From contig NZ_SLZN01000002.1 in the NCBI RefSeq assembly GCF_004346035.1, positions 286,950-350,949 on the forward strand: a DNA stretch of 64,000 bases. Reading direction: 5' to 3'. Shown one piece after another: positions 1 to 9,029 of this stretch. The translations under genes and the position numbers were made by a program. The stretch comes from Acidomonas methanolica (GTDB taxonomy: Bacteria > Pseudomonadota > Alphaproteobacteria > Acetobacterales > Acetobacteraceae). How positions within the stretch are numbered: the stretch's first letter is position 1; each line of letters begins with the position of its first letter. The notes under the pieces are model-generated. The model did no database searches and had not been told where the DNA came from. It saw nothing but the letters and a program-made list of their open reading frames with translations.

Positions 1-175
1 CCTGATCGACAGCCACATGGCGCTTGATGACTTCGAGAATTTCGCGGTGCAGCTTCGCGATCAGATCAGACTCGCCGCTCCCGGACGATCGCTCATGCGC
101 AAGAAGGATCTGGAGCCGGTCCCGTGCGACGGCGCTCGTATTTCGCTTGGCGAAGAAGTTGGCGAGAAAGCTCAT
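1..175 (-). CDS. minE: Cell division topological specificity factor MinE (3' end cut by window)
   Basis: MinE drives pole-to-pole oscillation of MinD by stimulating its ATPase and displacing MinC, so that the Z ring forms at midcell. About 58 residues are visible. They start [20 protein letters not shown], the amphipathic membrane-targeting helix, followed by the [10 protein letters not shown] contact helix that binds MinD and the [10 protein letters not shown] segment. The C-terminal dimerisation part lies beyond base 1. The ATG overlaps the minD stop by 4 bases (ATGA), so the two genes are translationally coupled. It is the last gene of a minC-minD-minE run on the minus strand. The truncation is caused by the window edge, not by mutation. 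Confidence 0.95.
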   Translation of the reverse strand, partial: MSFLANFFAKRNTSAVARDRLQILLAHERSSGSGESDLIAKLHREILEVIKRHVAVDQ

Positions 176-987
176 GCGACCCTCTTCTTGAACAGCCAGT
201 CCAGCAGCCCCTTGCGCTCGACGGGAACGGAGATGTCCAGCTTCTCCCCCATCAAACGCCGGGCCGAATCGAAATAGGCGCGCGCGGGGGCGGAGTCCGG
301 ATGGGCCAGCGTCACCGGCGAACCGACATTCGAGGAGCGCAGCACTTCCTCGCTTTCCGGAACGATGCCGAGCAGGGGAATGGACAGAATCTCCAGCACG
401 TCCTCCGTGCTCAGCATCTCGCCCTTCGAGGCGCGAGCGGGATCATAACGCGTGACGAGGAGATGTTTTTCCATCTTCTCTCCACGTTTCGCGCGCTCCG
501 TCGTGCTGTCGAGCATCCCGATGATGCGGTCGCTGTCGCGCACGGAGCTGACTTCCGGATTGGTGACGACGACGGCCAGATCGGCGTGGTACATCGCAAG
601 CTGCGCGCCGCGCTCGATTCCGGCGGGGCTGTCGCACAGCACCCAGTCGAACTTCTCGCGCAACTCGCCCATCACCCGCTCGACCCCCTCGGCGGTCAGC
701 GCGTCCTTGTCCCGGGTCTGGGACGCGGGGAGAATCGAGAGAGTCTCGCACCGCTTGTCGCGGATCAGCGCCTGGGCGAGCTTCGCGTCGCCCTGGATGA
801 CGTTGATGAGATCGAATACCACGCGGCGCTCCGCCCCCATCACGAGATCCAGATTGCGCAGCCCGACATCGAAATCGACCACCGCGACATTCTGGCCCGT
901 CTGGGCGAGAGCCGCCCCGAGTGCCGCCGTCGAGGTCGTCTTGCCTACGCCCCCTTTGCCCGACGTGACAACCAGAACCTTGGCCAT
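172..987 (-). CDS. minD: Septum site-determining ATPase MinD
   Basis: MinD is a membrane-associated ParA/MinD-family ATPase that recruits MinC to the poles and is released by MinE. At 271 residues it has the normal length. The deviant Walker A motif [10 protein letters not shown] is at residues 9-18 with its signature lysine, and the switch region near [16 protein letters not shown] is intact. The far C-terminus ([19 protein letters not shown]) is the expected amphipathic membrane-targeting helix. The stop overlaps minE. The gap to minC upstream is about 120 bases, room for a promoter, although the three genes are usually one transcript. Nothing is unusual. Confidence 0.98.
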   Translation of the reverse strand: MAKVLVVTSGKGGVGKTTSTAALGAALAQTGQNVAVVDFDVGLRNLDLVMGAERRVVFDLINVIQGDAKLAQALIRDKRCETLSILPASQTRDKDALTAEGVERVMGELREKFDWVLCDSPAGIERGAQLAMYHADLAVVVTNPEVSSVRDSDRIIGMLDSTTERAKRGEKMEKHLLVTRYDPARASKGEMLSTEDVLEILSIPLLGIVPESEEVLRSSNVGSPVTLAHPDSAPARAYFDSARRLMGEKLDISVPVERKGLLDWLFKKRVA

Positions 988-1106
988 GCGCTCTCCAGTT
1001 TCATGATCAGTCTGTTTCCGTTATAACGGAAATATTTCGCCGATATTACATGCAGTTTGCCGATTTTCGCAATGAGCAAACTGCGGGACGCCCCAGCTTC
1101 GCAGCT

Positions 1107-1871
1107 TCAAGCCAGTTTACGGATCACAATACGCTCGTCGTCCAGCATCGCCTGAACGGGTGCGCCGATCATATCCGCAGCCATTTCCTCCGCCATCATG
1201 TAATAGCCGTCGATCGCGATCAGTTCCGCATTCATACGGCGGACAAAAATCCGTGCGGTGGCCGCGCCGCCGATCCCCGCAACGGCGCGGCCGCGCAGAT
1301 TGCCATAGACGTGGATCGATCCGGCGGCGGCGATTTCCGCGCCCGAGGCGACGGAGCCGAGAATGACGAGATCGCCCTCCATGTTGACGACGGTCTGCCC
1401 GGACCGGACGCTCTCCTCATACACCACGGCGCCGGAACGGGCCGCCTTCGGCGGCACGGCGTCGTCCCGCGTCTCCCCGCCGTCCTCAGGGAGATCGACC
1501 TCCCCGCTGGCCCGGCCGCCCTCGAACGTGGCCGGCCAGTCCCAGCCGGCCAGGGCGGGCCAGTCCGGATTCCCGCCCTCGACGCCGATGATCCGCACGC
1601 CGCGTTCGCGCAGCGCCGCCTGAAGCCCCGCCAGTCCCTCGTCATCGGGTTCGAGCAGGCCGAGATCGAGGATCACCGGCTTGCCCATGAAAAATCCGGC
1701 CGAACGGGCGATCTGGTCGTCCAGCGCCTCGATCCAGCGGGCAAGGGGACGCTCCGGCGAAAGGACGAGGGCCAGGAAAGACCGTCCGCGCGCGCGGATA
1801 CGCATGGGCGCGGGGGAATCGGGGGCGGAGGTGGACATCGGCGGGACAGGTTCCGAAACGGGCTCGGGCAT
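1107..1871 (-). CDS. minC: Septum site-determining protein MinC
   Basis: MinC is the FtsZ-antagonising division inhibitor activated by MinD. The protein has 254 residues. The N-terminal domain (about 22-105) resembles the SpoIIAA-like FtsZ-interacting fold. A linker rich in Asp, Glu and Pro follows. The C-terminal beta-helix (about 145-250) carries the conserved GDLVILGSVASGAEIAAAGS stretch and the Arg-Gly segment GNLRGRAVAG used for dimerisation and MinD binding. It is first in the minC-minD-minE order. An alternative start at the second Met (residue 12) would remove a disordered Pro/Glu tail and cannot be excluded. Confidence 0.96.
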   Translation of the reverse strand: MPEPVSEPVPPMSTSAPDSPAPMRIRARGRSFLALVLSPERPLARWIEALDDQIARSAGFFMGKPVILDLGLLEPDDEGLAGLQAALRERGVRIIGVEGGNPDWPALAGWDWPATFEGGRASGEVDLPEDGGETRDDAVPPKAARSGAVVYEESVRSGQTVVNMEGDLVILGSVASGAEIAAAGSIHVYGNLRGRAVAGIGGAATARIFVRRMNAELIAIDGYYMMAEEMAADMIGAPVQAMLDDERIVIRKLA

Positions 1872-1931
1872 GTGTCAGGAATACGCCATCATATCTTGTT
1901 GCGCCTCTGTCACATGCCGTAGGATGGGGCC

Positions 1932-2600
1932 ATGCGTATTCTGTACCATTTGCCGCTCTCTCCGCAAAGCCGTCAGGTCAGACTCATGCTCGGGGAGAAG
2001 CGCCTGCCCTACGAGCCGATGACCGAGCGCGTCTGGGAGGAGCGTCCGGAGTTCATCCGGCTGAATCCCGCGGGTGACGTGCCGGTTCTCGTGGAGGAAA
2101 ACGGACTCTCCATCCCGAATGCCGGCGTCATCTGCGAGTATCTCGAGGAAGCCTATCCGGACACGCCGCTCATGGGGCGCACCCTGGCCGAACGGGTCGA
2201 GGTGCGTCGCCTCGCCGCGTGGTTCAACGAGAAATTCGCCAGCGAGGTCACACGCAATCTTCTGGGCGAGAAGGTGGACAAGCGGCTCGCCGGGCGCGGC
2301 AACCCCGACGGCAACGCGTTGCGGGCGGGATACGCCAATATCCGCTTCCATCTCGACTATATCGGCTGGCTGGCGGAGACGCGCGCATGGCTGGCGGGGG
2401 GCATGCTCTCGATCGCGGATTTCGCCGCGGCAGCCCATCTCTCCTGCCTCGATTTCATCGGCGATATCGACTGGAGCCGCGCGCCCGCCGCGAAGGACTG
2501 GTACGCGCGGGTGAAATCCCGCCCCTGTTTCCGATCCCTGCTGAACGACCGCATCGTCGGCTTCACCCCGCCCGAACATTACGCCGATCTCGATTTCTGA
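1932..2600 (+). CDS. Glutathione S-transferase family protein
   Basis: This is a probable cytosolic glutathione transferase of 222 residues, the usual size. The N-terminal thioredoxin-like half (about 1-80) begins MRILYHLPLSPQSRQVRLML and holds the cis-Pro region GDVPVLVEENGLSIPNAGVI that binds glutathione. The helical C-terminal half (about 85-210) contains the conserved MLSIADFAAAAHLSCLDFIG N-capping motif. The catalytic residue is probably Ser9 or Ser11 rather than Tyr, as in many bacterial classes. The substrate cannot be told from sequence. The next gene begins one base after its stop, suggesting an operon running to base 6894. Confidence 0.9.
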   Translation: MRILYHLPLSPQSRQVRLMLGEKRLPYEPMTERVWEERPEFIRLNPAGDVPVLVEENGLSIPNAGVICEYLEEAYPDTPLMGRTLAERVEVRRLAAWFNEKFASEVTRNLLGEKVDKRLAGRGNPDGNALRAGYANIRFHLDYIGWLAETRAWLAGGMLSIADFAAAAHLSCLDFIGDIDWSRAPAAKDWYARVKSRPCFRSLLNDRIVGFTPPEHYADLDF

Positions 2601-2601
2601 G

Positions 2602-3789
2602 GTGGCCGGAACGGAGAGACCATGGGATGTCGCCGTGCTCGGCGCGGGCGCGGCGGGTCTCATGGCGGCGGCGGTGGCCGGCCGGCGCGGCGCATCGGTC
2701 CTCGTGCTGGACCATGCCGCGGAAGCCGGGCGGAAAATCCTCATCTCCGGCGGCGGCCGCTGCAATTTCACCCATCTCGATGCCGGGCCGGAGCGTTTTC
2801 TCTCGCGGAACCCGCATTTCGCGCGCTCGGCGCTCGCACGCTACACGCCGCGCGATTTTCTTGCCCTCGTGGAGAAACACCGCATCGCCTGGCACGAAAA
2901 AACGCCGGGGCAGCTTTTTTGCGACGAGTCCGCGCGGCGGATCGTCACGTTGCTGCTGGACGAGGCGCAGGCGGCGGGAGCGGCGCTCCGGCTCCGGGTG
3001 CGCGTCAACGACATCGAAAAAGGCGAGGCGTTTCGCCTCGTCACGGATCATGGCGACGTTCTGGCGCGGCGCGTGATCCTCGCGACCGGCGGCCTTGCGG
3101 TGCCCAAGCTGGGCGCGACGGATTTCGCGCTCCGGATGGCGCAGCGTTTCGGGATGCGGCTCGTGCCCCCTGCCCCGGCGCTGGTCCCCCTGACCCTGAC
3201 CAGCCCCGCGCCGGATCTCGCCGGCGTTGCGCTGCCCGTCGCCGCGCGGATCGGCAAGACGGTTTTCAGCGACGCCATGGTCTTCACCCATCGCGGGATC
3301 TCGGGCCCCGCCATTCTCCAGATTTCGTCCTACCGTTCCGGGGACGGACCGCCGCTGGAACTCGATCTGCTGCCCGGCATGTCAGCGGAGGCGGAGATGC
3401 GCCGCATCAAACAGGCGCGGCCGAGAGCGGGCGCGGCCGCGCTGCTGGAGGGGATACCCCAGCGTCTCGGACGGGCGATTACAGCGGAAATGCTGCCCGA
3501 CTTCACCGATCATCTGGCGAATCTGCCGGACAGGCGGATCGCCGCCCTGGCGCGGCGCGTGTCGGCCTGGAGTCCGGACATCAGCGGGACCGAGGGCTAC
3601 GCGAAGGCGGAGGTGATGCGCGGGGGGATCGACACGCGCGATCTCTCGTCACAGACCATGGAATCGCGCCTCGTGCCGGGGCTGTACGCCATCGGCGAAG
3701 CCGTCGACGTGACCGGCTGGCTGGGCGGATATAATTTCCAATGGGCGTGGTCGAGCGGTTACGTTGCCGGGATCGGAGCCGCATCGTGA
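2602..3789 (+). CDS. BaiN/YhiN-family FAD-dependent oxidoreductase
   Basis: This is an NAD(P)/FAD-dependent flavoprotein of the HI0933/YhiN (BaiN) family, 395 residues. The Rossmann motif GAGAAGLMAAAVAGRRG is near residue 14, followed by the family signature GRKILISGGGRCNFTH at about 42-57. The second nucleotide-binding strand (RRVILATGGLAVPKLGATDF) and the C-terminal FAD contact GEAVDVTGWLGGYNFQWAWS are both present. The GTG start lies one base after the upstream stop. The physiological reaction of most YhiN members is unknown; some relatives reduce unsaturated bile acids, which need not apply here. The stop overlaps the next start as GTGA. Confidence 0.9.
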   Translation: MAGTERPWDVAVLGAGAAGLMAAAVAGRRGASVLVLDHAAEAGRKILISGGGRCNFTHLDAGPERFLSRNPHFARSALARYTPRDFLALVEKHRIAWHEKTPGQLFCDESARRIVTLLLDEAQAAGAALRLRVRVNDIEKGEAFRLVTDHGDVLARRVILATGGLAVPKLGATDFALRMAQRFGMRLVPPAPALVPLTLTSPAPDLAGVALPVAARIGKTVFSDAMVFTHRGISGPAILQISSYRSGDGPPLELDLLPGMSAEAEMRRIKQARPRAGAAALLEGIPQRLGRAITAEMLPDFTDHLANLPDRRIAALARRVSAWSPDISGTEGYAKAEVMRGGIDTRDLSSQTMESRLVPGLYAIGEAVDVTGWLGGYNFQWAWSSGYVAGIGAAS

Positions 3790-4424
3790 GCCTTCGTCCT
3801 CCCATCGCAGGAGCCTCGCCCGTGATCCCTGAGAGTCCCTCCACCTTCCGCGCCCTGCTCGAGTCCGATCATGTCACGGCGCGCACACGCGCAGTGATGG
3901 CGGCGCGCGCTAAACCCGTCTCCGGCGCGCCCCGCGCGCTGTCGGCGGAGGGGCTGGAGCGCCTCCGCGCCCTGCTGGACGGCGTGCTCCCGCAAGGCGA
4001 CCTCTTCGGCGACGCACGGATCGATCTGGCCGAACGGATCGACGCCCGGCTGGCCGGACCGGGAGACGGCTGGCGCTTCGCCATCCTGCCGCCCGACGCG
4101 ATCGCCTATGAGCAGGCGCTCGCCACGCTGGACGCCGCCGGACGCGACTCGTTCGGCGCCGGTCTGCCGGCGCTCGACGCGGCGGCGCGCGACCGGCTGA
4201 TCGCCCGTCTGGCGGAAGGGACCATTTCCGGCCTGCTCGACGGCGCGCAGATGCAACGCTGGTTCAGCGATCTGCGCGCCGACGCGGTGCAGGAGTTCAT
4301 GGCCCATCCGGCGGTGCAAGGCGCGTTCGGCATCAGCGCCGTGGCGACCGGGGGCGATCGGGAGATTCAGGGCTTCGAGGAGATCGGAGCGGATCGGCGC
4401 GAGCGGTGGGAGGCCGGGCTGTGA
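3786..4424 (+). CDS. Gluconate 2-dehydrogenase subunit 3-like protein
   Basis: A 212-residue helical protein resembling the small (gamma) subunit of membrane gluconate/sorbitol-type dehydrogenases. The signs are the TFRALLESDHVTARTRAVM and LPQGDLFGDARIDLAERIDA segments and the conserved end DLRADAVQEFMAHPAVQGAFG. The GTG start at 3786 is chosen because it forms a GTGA overlap with the preceding stop; a longer reading from 3741 would begin inside the upstream gene. No Tat or Sec signal is visible, unlike subunits exported with periplasmic sugar dehydrogenases. It overlaps the GMC gene downstream, its likely partner. The pairing is inferred from context. Confidence 0.78.
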   Translation: MSLRPPIAGASPVIPESPSTFRALLESDHVTARTRAVMAARAKPVSGAPRALSAEGLERLRALLDGVLPQGDLFGDARIDLAERIDARLAGPGDGWRFAILPPDAIAYEQALATLDAAGRDSFGAGLPALDAAARDRLIARLAEGTISGLLDGAQMQRWFSDLRADAVQEFMAHPAVQGAFGISAVATGGDREIQGFEEIGADRRERWEAGL

Positions 4425-5953
4425 AGGGCGCGCGCCATGCGCTGACCGATCCGGTGGATGTGCTCGTCATCGGCACCGGCGCGGGCGGCGCGCCTGTTCT
4501 GGCGGAGCTGGCGCGCGCCGGCCTCAAGGTCGTGGCGCTCGAAGCCGGGCCGCGCTTCACGGCGCGGGACTACACGCCGGACGAGATCACCGCCGCCACA
4601 TTCTACTGGCGCGAGGAGCGTCTTTCCGCAGGGGAGACGCCACAGGCCTTCGGCGGCAACAACAGCGGTTTCGGCGTCGGCGGGTCGATGCTGCATTACG
4701 GCGCGTTCATGCCGCGGATCGACGCGCGGGATTTCCACCTCTTCTCCGAAACGGGACAGGGCGTGGACTGGCCGTTCGGGCGCGACACGCTGCTACCCTA
4801 TATGGAGCGCGTCGAGGAGGAGATCGGCGTCTCCGGCCCCATGCCTTATCCGTGGGAGCCGACGCGCCGCTTCACCGATGCCCCGCCGCCGCGCAACGCC
4901 GCCGCCGAGGCCATGCTGCGCGGCTGCGCGGCGCTGGGCATCCGCGCGTCGGACGGCCCCGCCGCGCTGATCACCCGGGCGCGGAACGGGCGCGGCGCCT
5001 GCGTGAATTGCGGGGCCTGCCATCAGGGCTGCCGCAACGGCGCGAAATCGGGCGTGGACAACAGCTTTCTCCGTCGCGCGGAGCAGGATGGGGCGGAGAT
5101 CCGGCCCGGCTGCTTCGCGCATGGCATCGAGACGAACGCGGCGGGCCGCGTGACCGGCGTGGTCTATCGGCATGAGGGGGTGGATTACCGGCAGGCCTGC
5201 GGGACGCTGATCCTCGCCGCCGGTGCGGTCGAAACGGCGCGGCTGCTCCTGCATACGGGGCTGGCCAACCGGAGCGGTCAGGTCGGGCGCAACTACATGG
5301 CGCATGTCTCCACGCAGGTCTGGGGGCGCCTGCCGGAGGAAACGCGGCCGAACAAGGGCTACCCCTCGCTTGCCATCACGGAGGAGATGATGCGTCCCGC
5401 CGATGCGGATTTCGTCGGCGGGTATCTGATCCAGTCCCTCGGCATGATGCCGCTCACCTGGGCGACGAATGTCGCGCGCGGGCGCGGCCTCTGGGGGCCC
5501 GACCTCACACGCGCGCTCGCGGGATACAACCACGCCGTCGGGCTGGGGGCGCATGGCGACTGCCTGCCCCATGACGGCAACCGGGTCACGCTTTCCGACG
5601 AGCCGGGCATGGCGTCCGTGCCCAAGCCGCTGATCTCCTTCAGCTATGGCGCGAATGAGCGCGCCATGCACGCCCATGCGGAGCGCACGCTGCGCGCGAT
5701 CCTCGCGGCGGCGGGAGCGGAGGATATCTGGGCCATGCCGCGCGATGCGCATATGATCGGCACCTGCCGCATGGGGAACGATCCGGAGTCGAGCGTGGTC
5801 GATCCGTTCGGGCGCAGTCACGACATCGAAAATCTGTGGATTTGCGACCACTCCGTCTTTCCCAGTGCGACGGCGGCCAATCCGGCGCTCGCCATCATGG
5901 CGCTCAGTCTCCGGATGGCGGAAAATCTGACGGCACGGCGCGGACGCCCATGA
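4421..5953 (+). CDS. GMC-family FAD-dependent alcohol/sugar dehydrogenase large subunit
   Basis: A GMC oxidoreductase of about 510 residues. The FAD-binding motif VIGTGAGGAPVLAELARAGL sits near the N-terminus, and a second FAD contact is at FGGNNSGFGVGGSMLHYGAF. A Cys-rich segment, ACVNCGACHQGCRNGAKSG, lies in mid-protein; in relatives this region can hold an iron-sulfur centre or structural cysteines. The C-terminal GMC motif HMIGTCRMG with SATAANPALAIMALSLRMAE carries the catalytic His/Asn. The GTG at 4421 gives a GTGA overlap with the small subunit gene. No cytochrome c subunit follows and no signal peptide is seen, so the electron acceptor and substrate are unknown. Confidence 0.88.
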   Translation: MKGARHALTDPVDVLVIGTGAGGAPVLAELARAGLKVVALEAGPRFTARDYTPDEITAATFYWREERLSAGETPQAFGGNNSGFGVGGSMLHYGAFMPRIDARDFHLFSETGQGVDWPFGRDTLLPYMERVEEEIGVSGPMPYPWEPTRRFTDAPPPRNAAAEAMLRGCAALGIRASDGPAALITRARNGRGACVNCGACHQGCRNGAKSGVDNSFLRRAEQDGAEIRPGCFAHGIETNAAGRVTGVVYRHEGVDYRQACGTLILAAGAVETARLLLHTGLANRSGQVGRNYMAHVSTQVWGRLPEETRPNKGYPSLAITEEMMRPADADFVGGYLIQSLGMMPLTWATNVARGRGLWGPDLTRALAGYNHAVGLGAHGDCLPHDGNRVTLSDEPGMASVPKPLISFSYGANERAMHAHAERTLRAILAAAGAEDIWAMPRDAHMIGTCRMGNDPESSVVDPFGRSHDIENLWICDHSVFPSATAANPALAIMALSLRMAENLTARRGRP

Positions 5954-6894
5954 CGAGCATCGTCATCAACGGGGCGAACGCCGCCGAACTGGCAGCCTGG
6001 CGCAAGGAATTCGCGGCCTGTGCCCCGGATTGGGACGTGCTGGACTGGAACGATCCCGCGCTCGATCCGGCGAAACCGGACTTCGCCTTCGTTTACCGTC
6101 CGGAAGGGAAACGCCTCGCGGCGATGCCGAATCTGCGCGCGGTCATCAGCCAGGCGGCGGGCGTCGATCATATTCTCGACGACCCCGATTTTCCCCGCTC
6201 CCTGCCGGTCTATCGCATGGGCGGCGAGGAGGTGAGCGGGCAAATGGGCGATTATGTCTGCTGGGCCGCCTTCACCCTGCTCCGCAAGACATGGCGCTGG
6301 GCGCGCCTCCAGCAGCGGCACGAATGGCACACGGACGCCCTCGACCGCCGCATGGCCTCCGAGGTCACGGTCGGCGTCATGGGGCTCGGTCAACTGGGCC
6401 TCGCCACGCTGGAACGGCTGAAGGGCGCGGGATTCCGCGTGGCCGGCTGGGCGCGGAGCGCGCATGTGATCGACGGCGTCGCGACCTTCCACGGCGCGGA
6501 CGGTCTGGCTCCGTTCCTGCGCGGGCTCGATTTCGTGGTGTCGCTGCTTCCCGCCACGCCCGAAACCGACGACCTGCTGAACGCACGGATGCTGGCGCTG
6601 TTGCGACCCGGCGGCGGCGTCATCAATGCTGGGCGCGGCAATCAGGTGAACGAGGCCGATCTGATCGCCGCCCTGCGGTCCGGCGCGCTGAGCGGCGCGG
6701 TTCTGGACGTGTTCGCGGAGGAGCCGCTGCCGCCCGACTCGCCGCTCTGGGACTGTCCCGGCATCATCATCTCGCCTCACTCAGCCTCCGACGCCTCCTA
6801 CCGCGCGCGGGCGCAACGGGCGGTGGAGATCATCCGCGATCTTCTCGCGGGCCGGGAAGCGCCGCTAAAGGTCGATCCCGCCCAGGGATATTGA
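5950..6894 (+). CDS. ghrA: Glyoxylate/hydroxypyruvate reductase A-like 2-hydroxyacid dehydrogenase
   Basis: A D-isomer-specific 2-hydroxyacid dehydrogenase most like GhrA, which reduces glyoxylate and hydroxypyruvate with NADPH. Of 314 residues, the NAD(P)-binding signature VGVMGLGQLGLATLERLKG lies near residue 140. The catalytic Arg is in NAGRGNQVNEADL, the Glu in LDVFAEEPLP and the His in IISPHSAS. The ATG at 5950 overlaps the GMC stop (ATGA), so this is the last gene of a five-gene plus-strand run. A longer reading from 5836 would lie inside the GMC gene. The context suggests metabolism of alcohols or sugar acids, but that is inference. Confidence 0.88.
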   Translation: MTSIVINGANAAELAAWRKEFAACAPDWDVLDWNDPALDPAKPDFAFVYRPEGKRLAAMPNLRAVISQAAGVDHILDDPDFPRSLPVYRMGGEEVSGQMGDYVCWAAFTLLRKTWRWARLQQRHEWHTDALDRRMASEVTVGVMGLGQLGLATLERLKGAGFRVAGWARSAHVIDGVATFHGADGLAPFLRGLDFVVSLLPATPETDDLLNARMLALLRPGGGVINAGRGNQVNEADLIAALRSGALSGAVLDVFAEEPLPPDSPLWDCPGIIISPHSASDASYRARAQRAVEIIRDLLAGREAPLKVDPAQGY

Positions 6895-7018
6895 TGGCGG
6901 CCACGCGGCCGCTTGCATTTCGACGCAGCCGCGCAGGCTGAAACGCGACGGCCAGCGGGTAGTGTCTCAGGTTGAAATATCCGGTTTTTGGGGGGATGCG
7001 GAAGGTCGGCTATTTGTC

Positions 7019-7048
7019 AAAAATCATGATCAAGCTGCCATGATTTTT
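7019..7048. terminator. Bidirectional rho-independent terminator
   Basis: A perfect 10-bp stem, AAAAATCATG at 7019-7028 paired with CATGATTTTT at 7039-7048, closes a 10-base loop. The A-rich left arm and T-rich right arm give a U tract in either direction. It sits between the convergent ends of the ghrA-like operon and the antiporter gene. Confidence 0.7.
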
Positions 7049-7086
7049 CTCTTTATGGAGCTGTCCTTCAAATAATCAGAGCCGTA

Positions 7087-8349
7087 TTATTGAGGTCCAG
7101 GCGTAGAGGACGGATAAAGTCTGCGGGCAACCCGCTCCATCGTTAGCCCCTGCACAATGATCGTAAACACCACGACGCCGTAACAGACAGGCAGCAGCAG
7201 GTCACGCAAGTTTCCGGGCGGCAACCCAAGCGCCAGCGAAACCGAAATGCCGCCACGCAGACCGCCCCAGGTCAGGATCCCAAGAACACGGCCCCGCTCC
7301 CATTGCCTGAAGTGAACCGGAAGCGTTGAAAACAATACGCTCAATACCCGCACGGCAACGGACAGTGGGATCACGGCTAGGGTCGCCAGCACCGTAAACA
7401 GATGTGGCGTGACCTCAAGGATTTCAAAGCCGATCAGCATAAACAGCAGGACGTTCAGCACCTCGTCAATGAGTGTCCATGCGATGTCGAGTTCCTTTCG
7501 GGATGCCTTATCGAAAACGGAATGGCTATAACTCGTTCCGAAGCACAGTCCCGCCGCCACGACGGCAATCGCACCCGACATGCCAAGCTGGTTGGCAATG
7601 CTGAAGGTTCCCGTCGCCAGAGCCAGCGACGTCAGCAGATCGATATGCGGATCCCGCTGTCCCTTAAGCACACGGAGCGCGATCCATCCGGTCAGTGCGC
7701 CCAATAGGCCGCCACCGATCGCCTCGCGGCAAAAGCTCAGAGCAATCTCGGAGGCGGTCACTTCCTGACTGTCCCCGGTCGCCAGTCCGATCGTGACGCC
7801 GAAAATCACCACGCCCACGCCGTCATTGAACAGGCTCTCCCCTGCGAAAACGGCCTGAAGGGGGGCGGGCAGTCCGAGACGTTTCAGCATGCCGACAACT
7901 GAAACTGGATCAGTTGGCGCGAGAATGGCCCCAAGGACGATGCACCACGTGAAAGGAATGGCATGACCCAACACAGGGAAGACGTACCATGCCGCGATCG
8001 CCAGAAAGGCAACAGCCAGAACGGTTCCCAGAACAGAGAGAGCGGCCACGGAGGCAAGCTTTGCGCGCAGATGTCCGACATCCACCTGCGTGGCCCCGGC
8101 AAACAGAAGCAGGGACAGCGCGCCACTCAGGAGGGCCGTGGGAAGATTGATGGCTCCGAGCACAGATCGCGGGAGAGCCTGAAGGTCATAGGCCGGTATC
8201 AGCGGATTCAGGATCATGACCAGCAGGGAAGCCAGCAATGAGAAGACCAGCACGCCGATCGTCACAGGAAGGCGAAACGTGTGGTGATTGACAATGCTGA
8301 ATCCTGCCGAGAGGGTCAGAAGCAGAGCGAGGAGGCTGATGGTATCCAT
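7087..8349 (-). CDS. CPA1-family Na+/H+ antiporter
   Basis: An inner-membrane cation/proton antiporter of the NhaP/NHE (CPA1) type, 420 residues with about 12 hydrophobic segments. The ion-binding ATDP region reads GAILAPTDPVSVVGMLKRLG, and the following FAGESLFNDGVGVVIFGVTI carries the conserved ND pair. The late-helix motif GILTWGGLRGGISVSLAL is also typical. The start MDTISLLALL at 8349 is chosen because the upstream in-frame extension is hydrophilic and unlike the family. No partner gene is adjacent. Substrate preference (Na+, K+ or Li+) cannot be read from sequence. Confidence 0.92.
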   Translation of the reverse strand: MDTISLLALLLTLSAGFSIVNHHTFRLPVTIGVLVFSLLASLLVMILNPLIPAYDLQALPRSVLGAINLPTALLSGALSLLLFAGATQVDVGHLRAKLASVAALSVLGTVLAVAFLAIAAWYVFPVLGHAIPFTWCIVLGAILAPTDPVSVVGMLKRLGLPAPLQAVFAGESLFNDGVGVVIFGVTIGLATGDSQEVTASEIALSFCREAIGGGLLGALTGWIALRVLKGQRDPHIDLLTSLALATGTFSIANQLGMSGAIAVVAAGLCFGTSYSHSVFDKASRKELDIAWTLIDEVLNVLLFMLIGFEILEVTPHLFTVLATLAVIPLSVAVRVLSVLFSTLPVHFRQWERGRVLGILTWGGLRGGISVSLALGLPPGNLRDLLLPVCYGVVVFTIIVQGLTMERVARRLYPSSTPGPQ

Positions 8350-8494
8350 GCCTTCACCGCTGGCCGCTGCCGTCCCCCACGTCAAGAAAAACCGGCGATG
8401 GTCCGCTATCGGAGATAGCCTGACTGGTCTTCCCATGTCCGAGATGAGGCGTGAACAGTCGTTAGGCAAACGGGAATTGAGCTTCAATCGCACT

Positions 8495-9019
8495 CTATAT
8501 CCGTCGGAACATGTAGATTGTTGAATGCCGCGTCCTTCCATCTGGGTCCCAAGCATAACCCGGAATGACGCCGGCGACCTCAAAACCTAGCGAGGCGTAT
8601 AATGACTCCGCAATATCCCCGCTTCGAGTATCCAGCGTGACAAGGGTCTTGCCGAGTTCCCCGGCGCGCTTAATCGCGTGCTCCATGAGAAGGCGCCCCA
8701 CCCCCAGCCGTCGGAACTTGGGATGAACCATCATCTTTGCAATCTCGCACCGATGCGGCTGGTTGGGCGGCATTGCGATGATGAGCTGTACCGTGCCGAC
8801 GACCCTTCCGTCATGCACCCCGGCAAACAGCGTACGTCGTTTCGCCGTCACCTCTGTTCGGATATCGTCGGACCAGTAGCGCGCTGCGTCGTTATGTTGC
8901 AGGGGAGCCATGAAGCCTATGGCGGCTCCCCCGCTGACGCTCGCCACAAGAATAGCGGACAACGCACTCACGTGCTCGTCCACGGCGAGTGCGTCGACTT
9001 CAATGACATTGGTGTTCAT
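8495..9019 (-). CDS. GNAT-family N-acetyltransferase
   Basis: A 174-residue acetyl-CoA-dependent acyltransferase. The acetyl-CoA pyrophosphate-binding motif A reads IAKMMVHPKFRRLGVGRLLM, with the R-R-x-G-x-G pattern. Motif B covers TLDTRSGDIAESLYASLGFE. The start MNTNVIEVD at 9019 is fixed by a good ribosome site (AAGGAG) that directly follows the stop of the upstream XRE/cupin gene. The two genes form an operon in which the regulator comes first. The acceptor substrate is unknown. Such pairs are common, and the acetyltransferase may detoxify or modify the ligand sensed by the cupin domain, but that is inference. Confidence 0.9.
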   Translation of the reverse strand: MNTNVIEVDALAVDEHVSALSAILVASVSGGAAIGFMAPLQHNDAARYWSDDIRTEVTAKRRTLFAGVHDGRVVGTVQLIIAMPPNQPHRCEIAKMMVHPKFRRLGVGRLLMEHAIKRAGELGKTLVTLDTRSGDIAESLYASLGFEVAGVIPGYAWDPDGRTRHSTIYMFRRI

Positions 9020-9029
9020 CAAGAACTCC

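Noticed and set aside
1875..2771. Long minus-strand frame opposite the glutathione transferase
   Set aside because: No recognisable motif, and the plus-strand GST has all family features.
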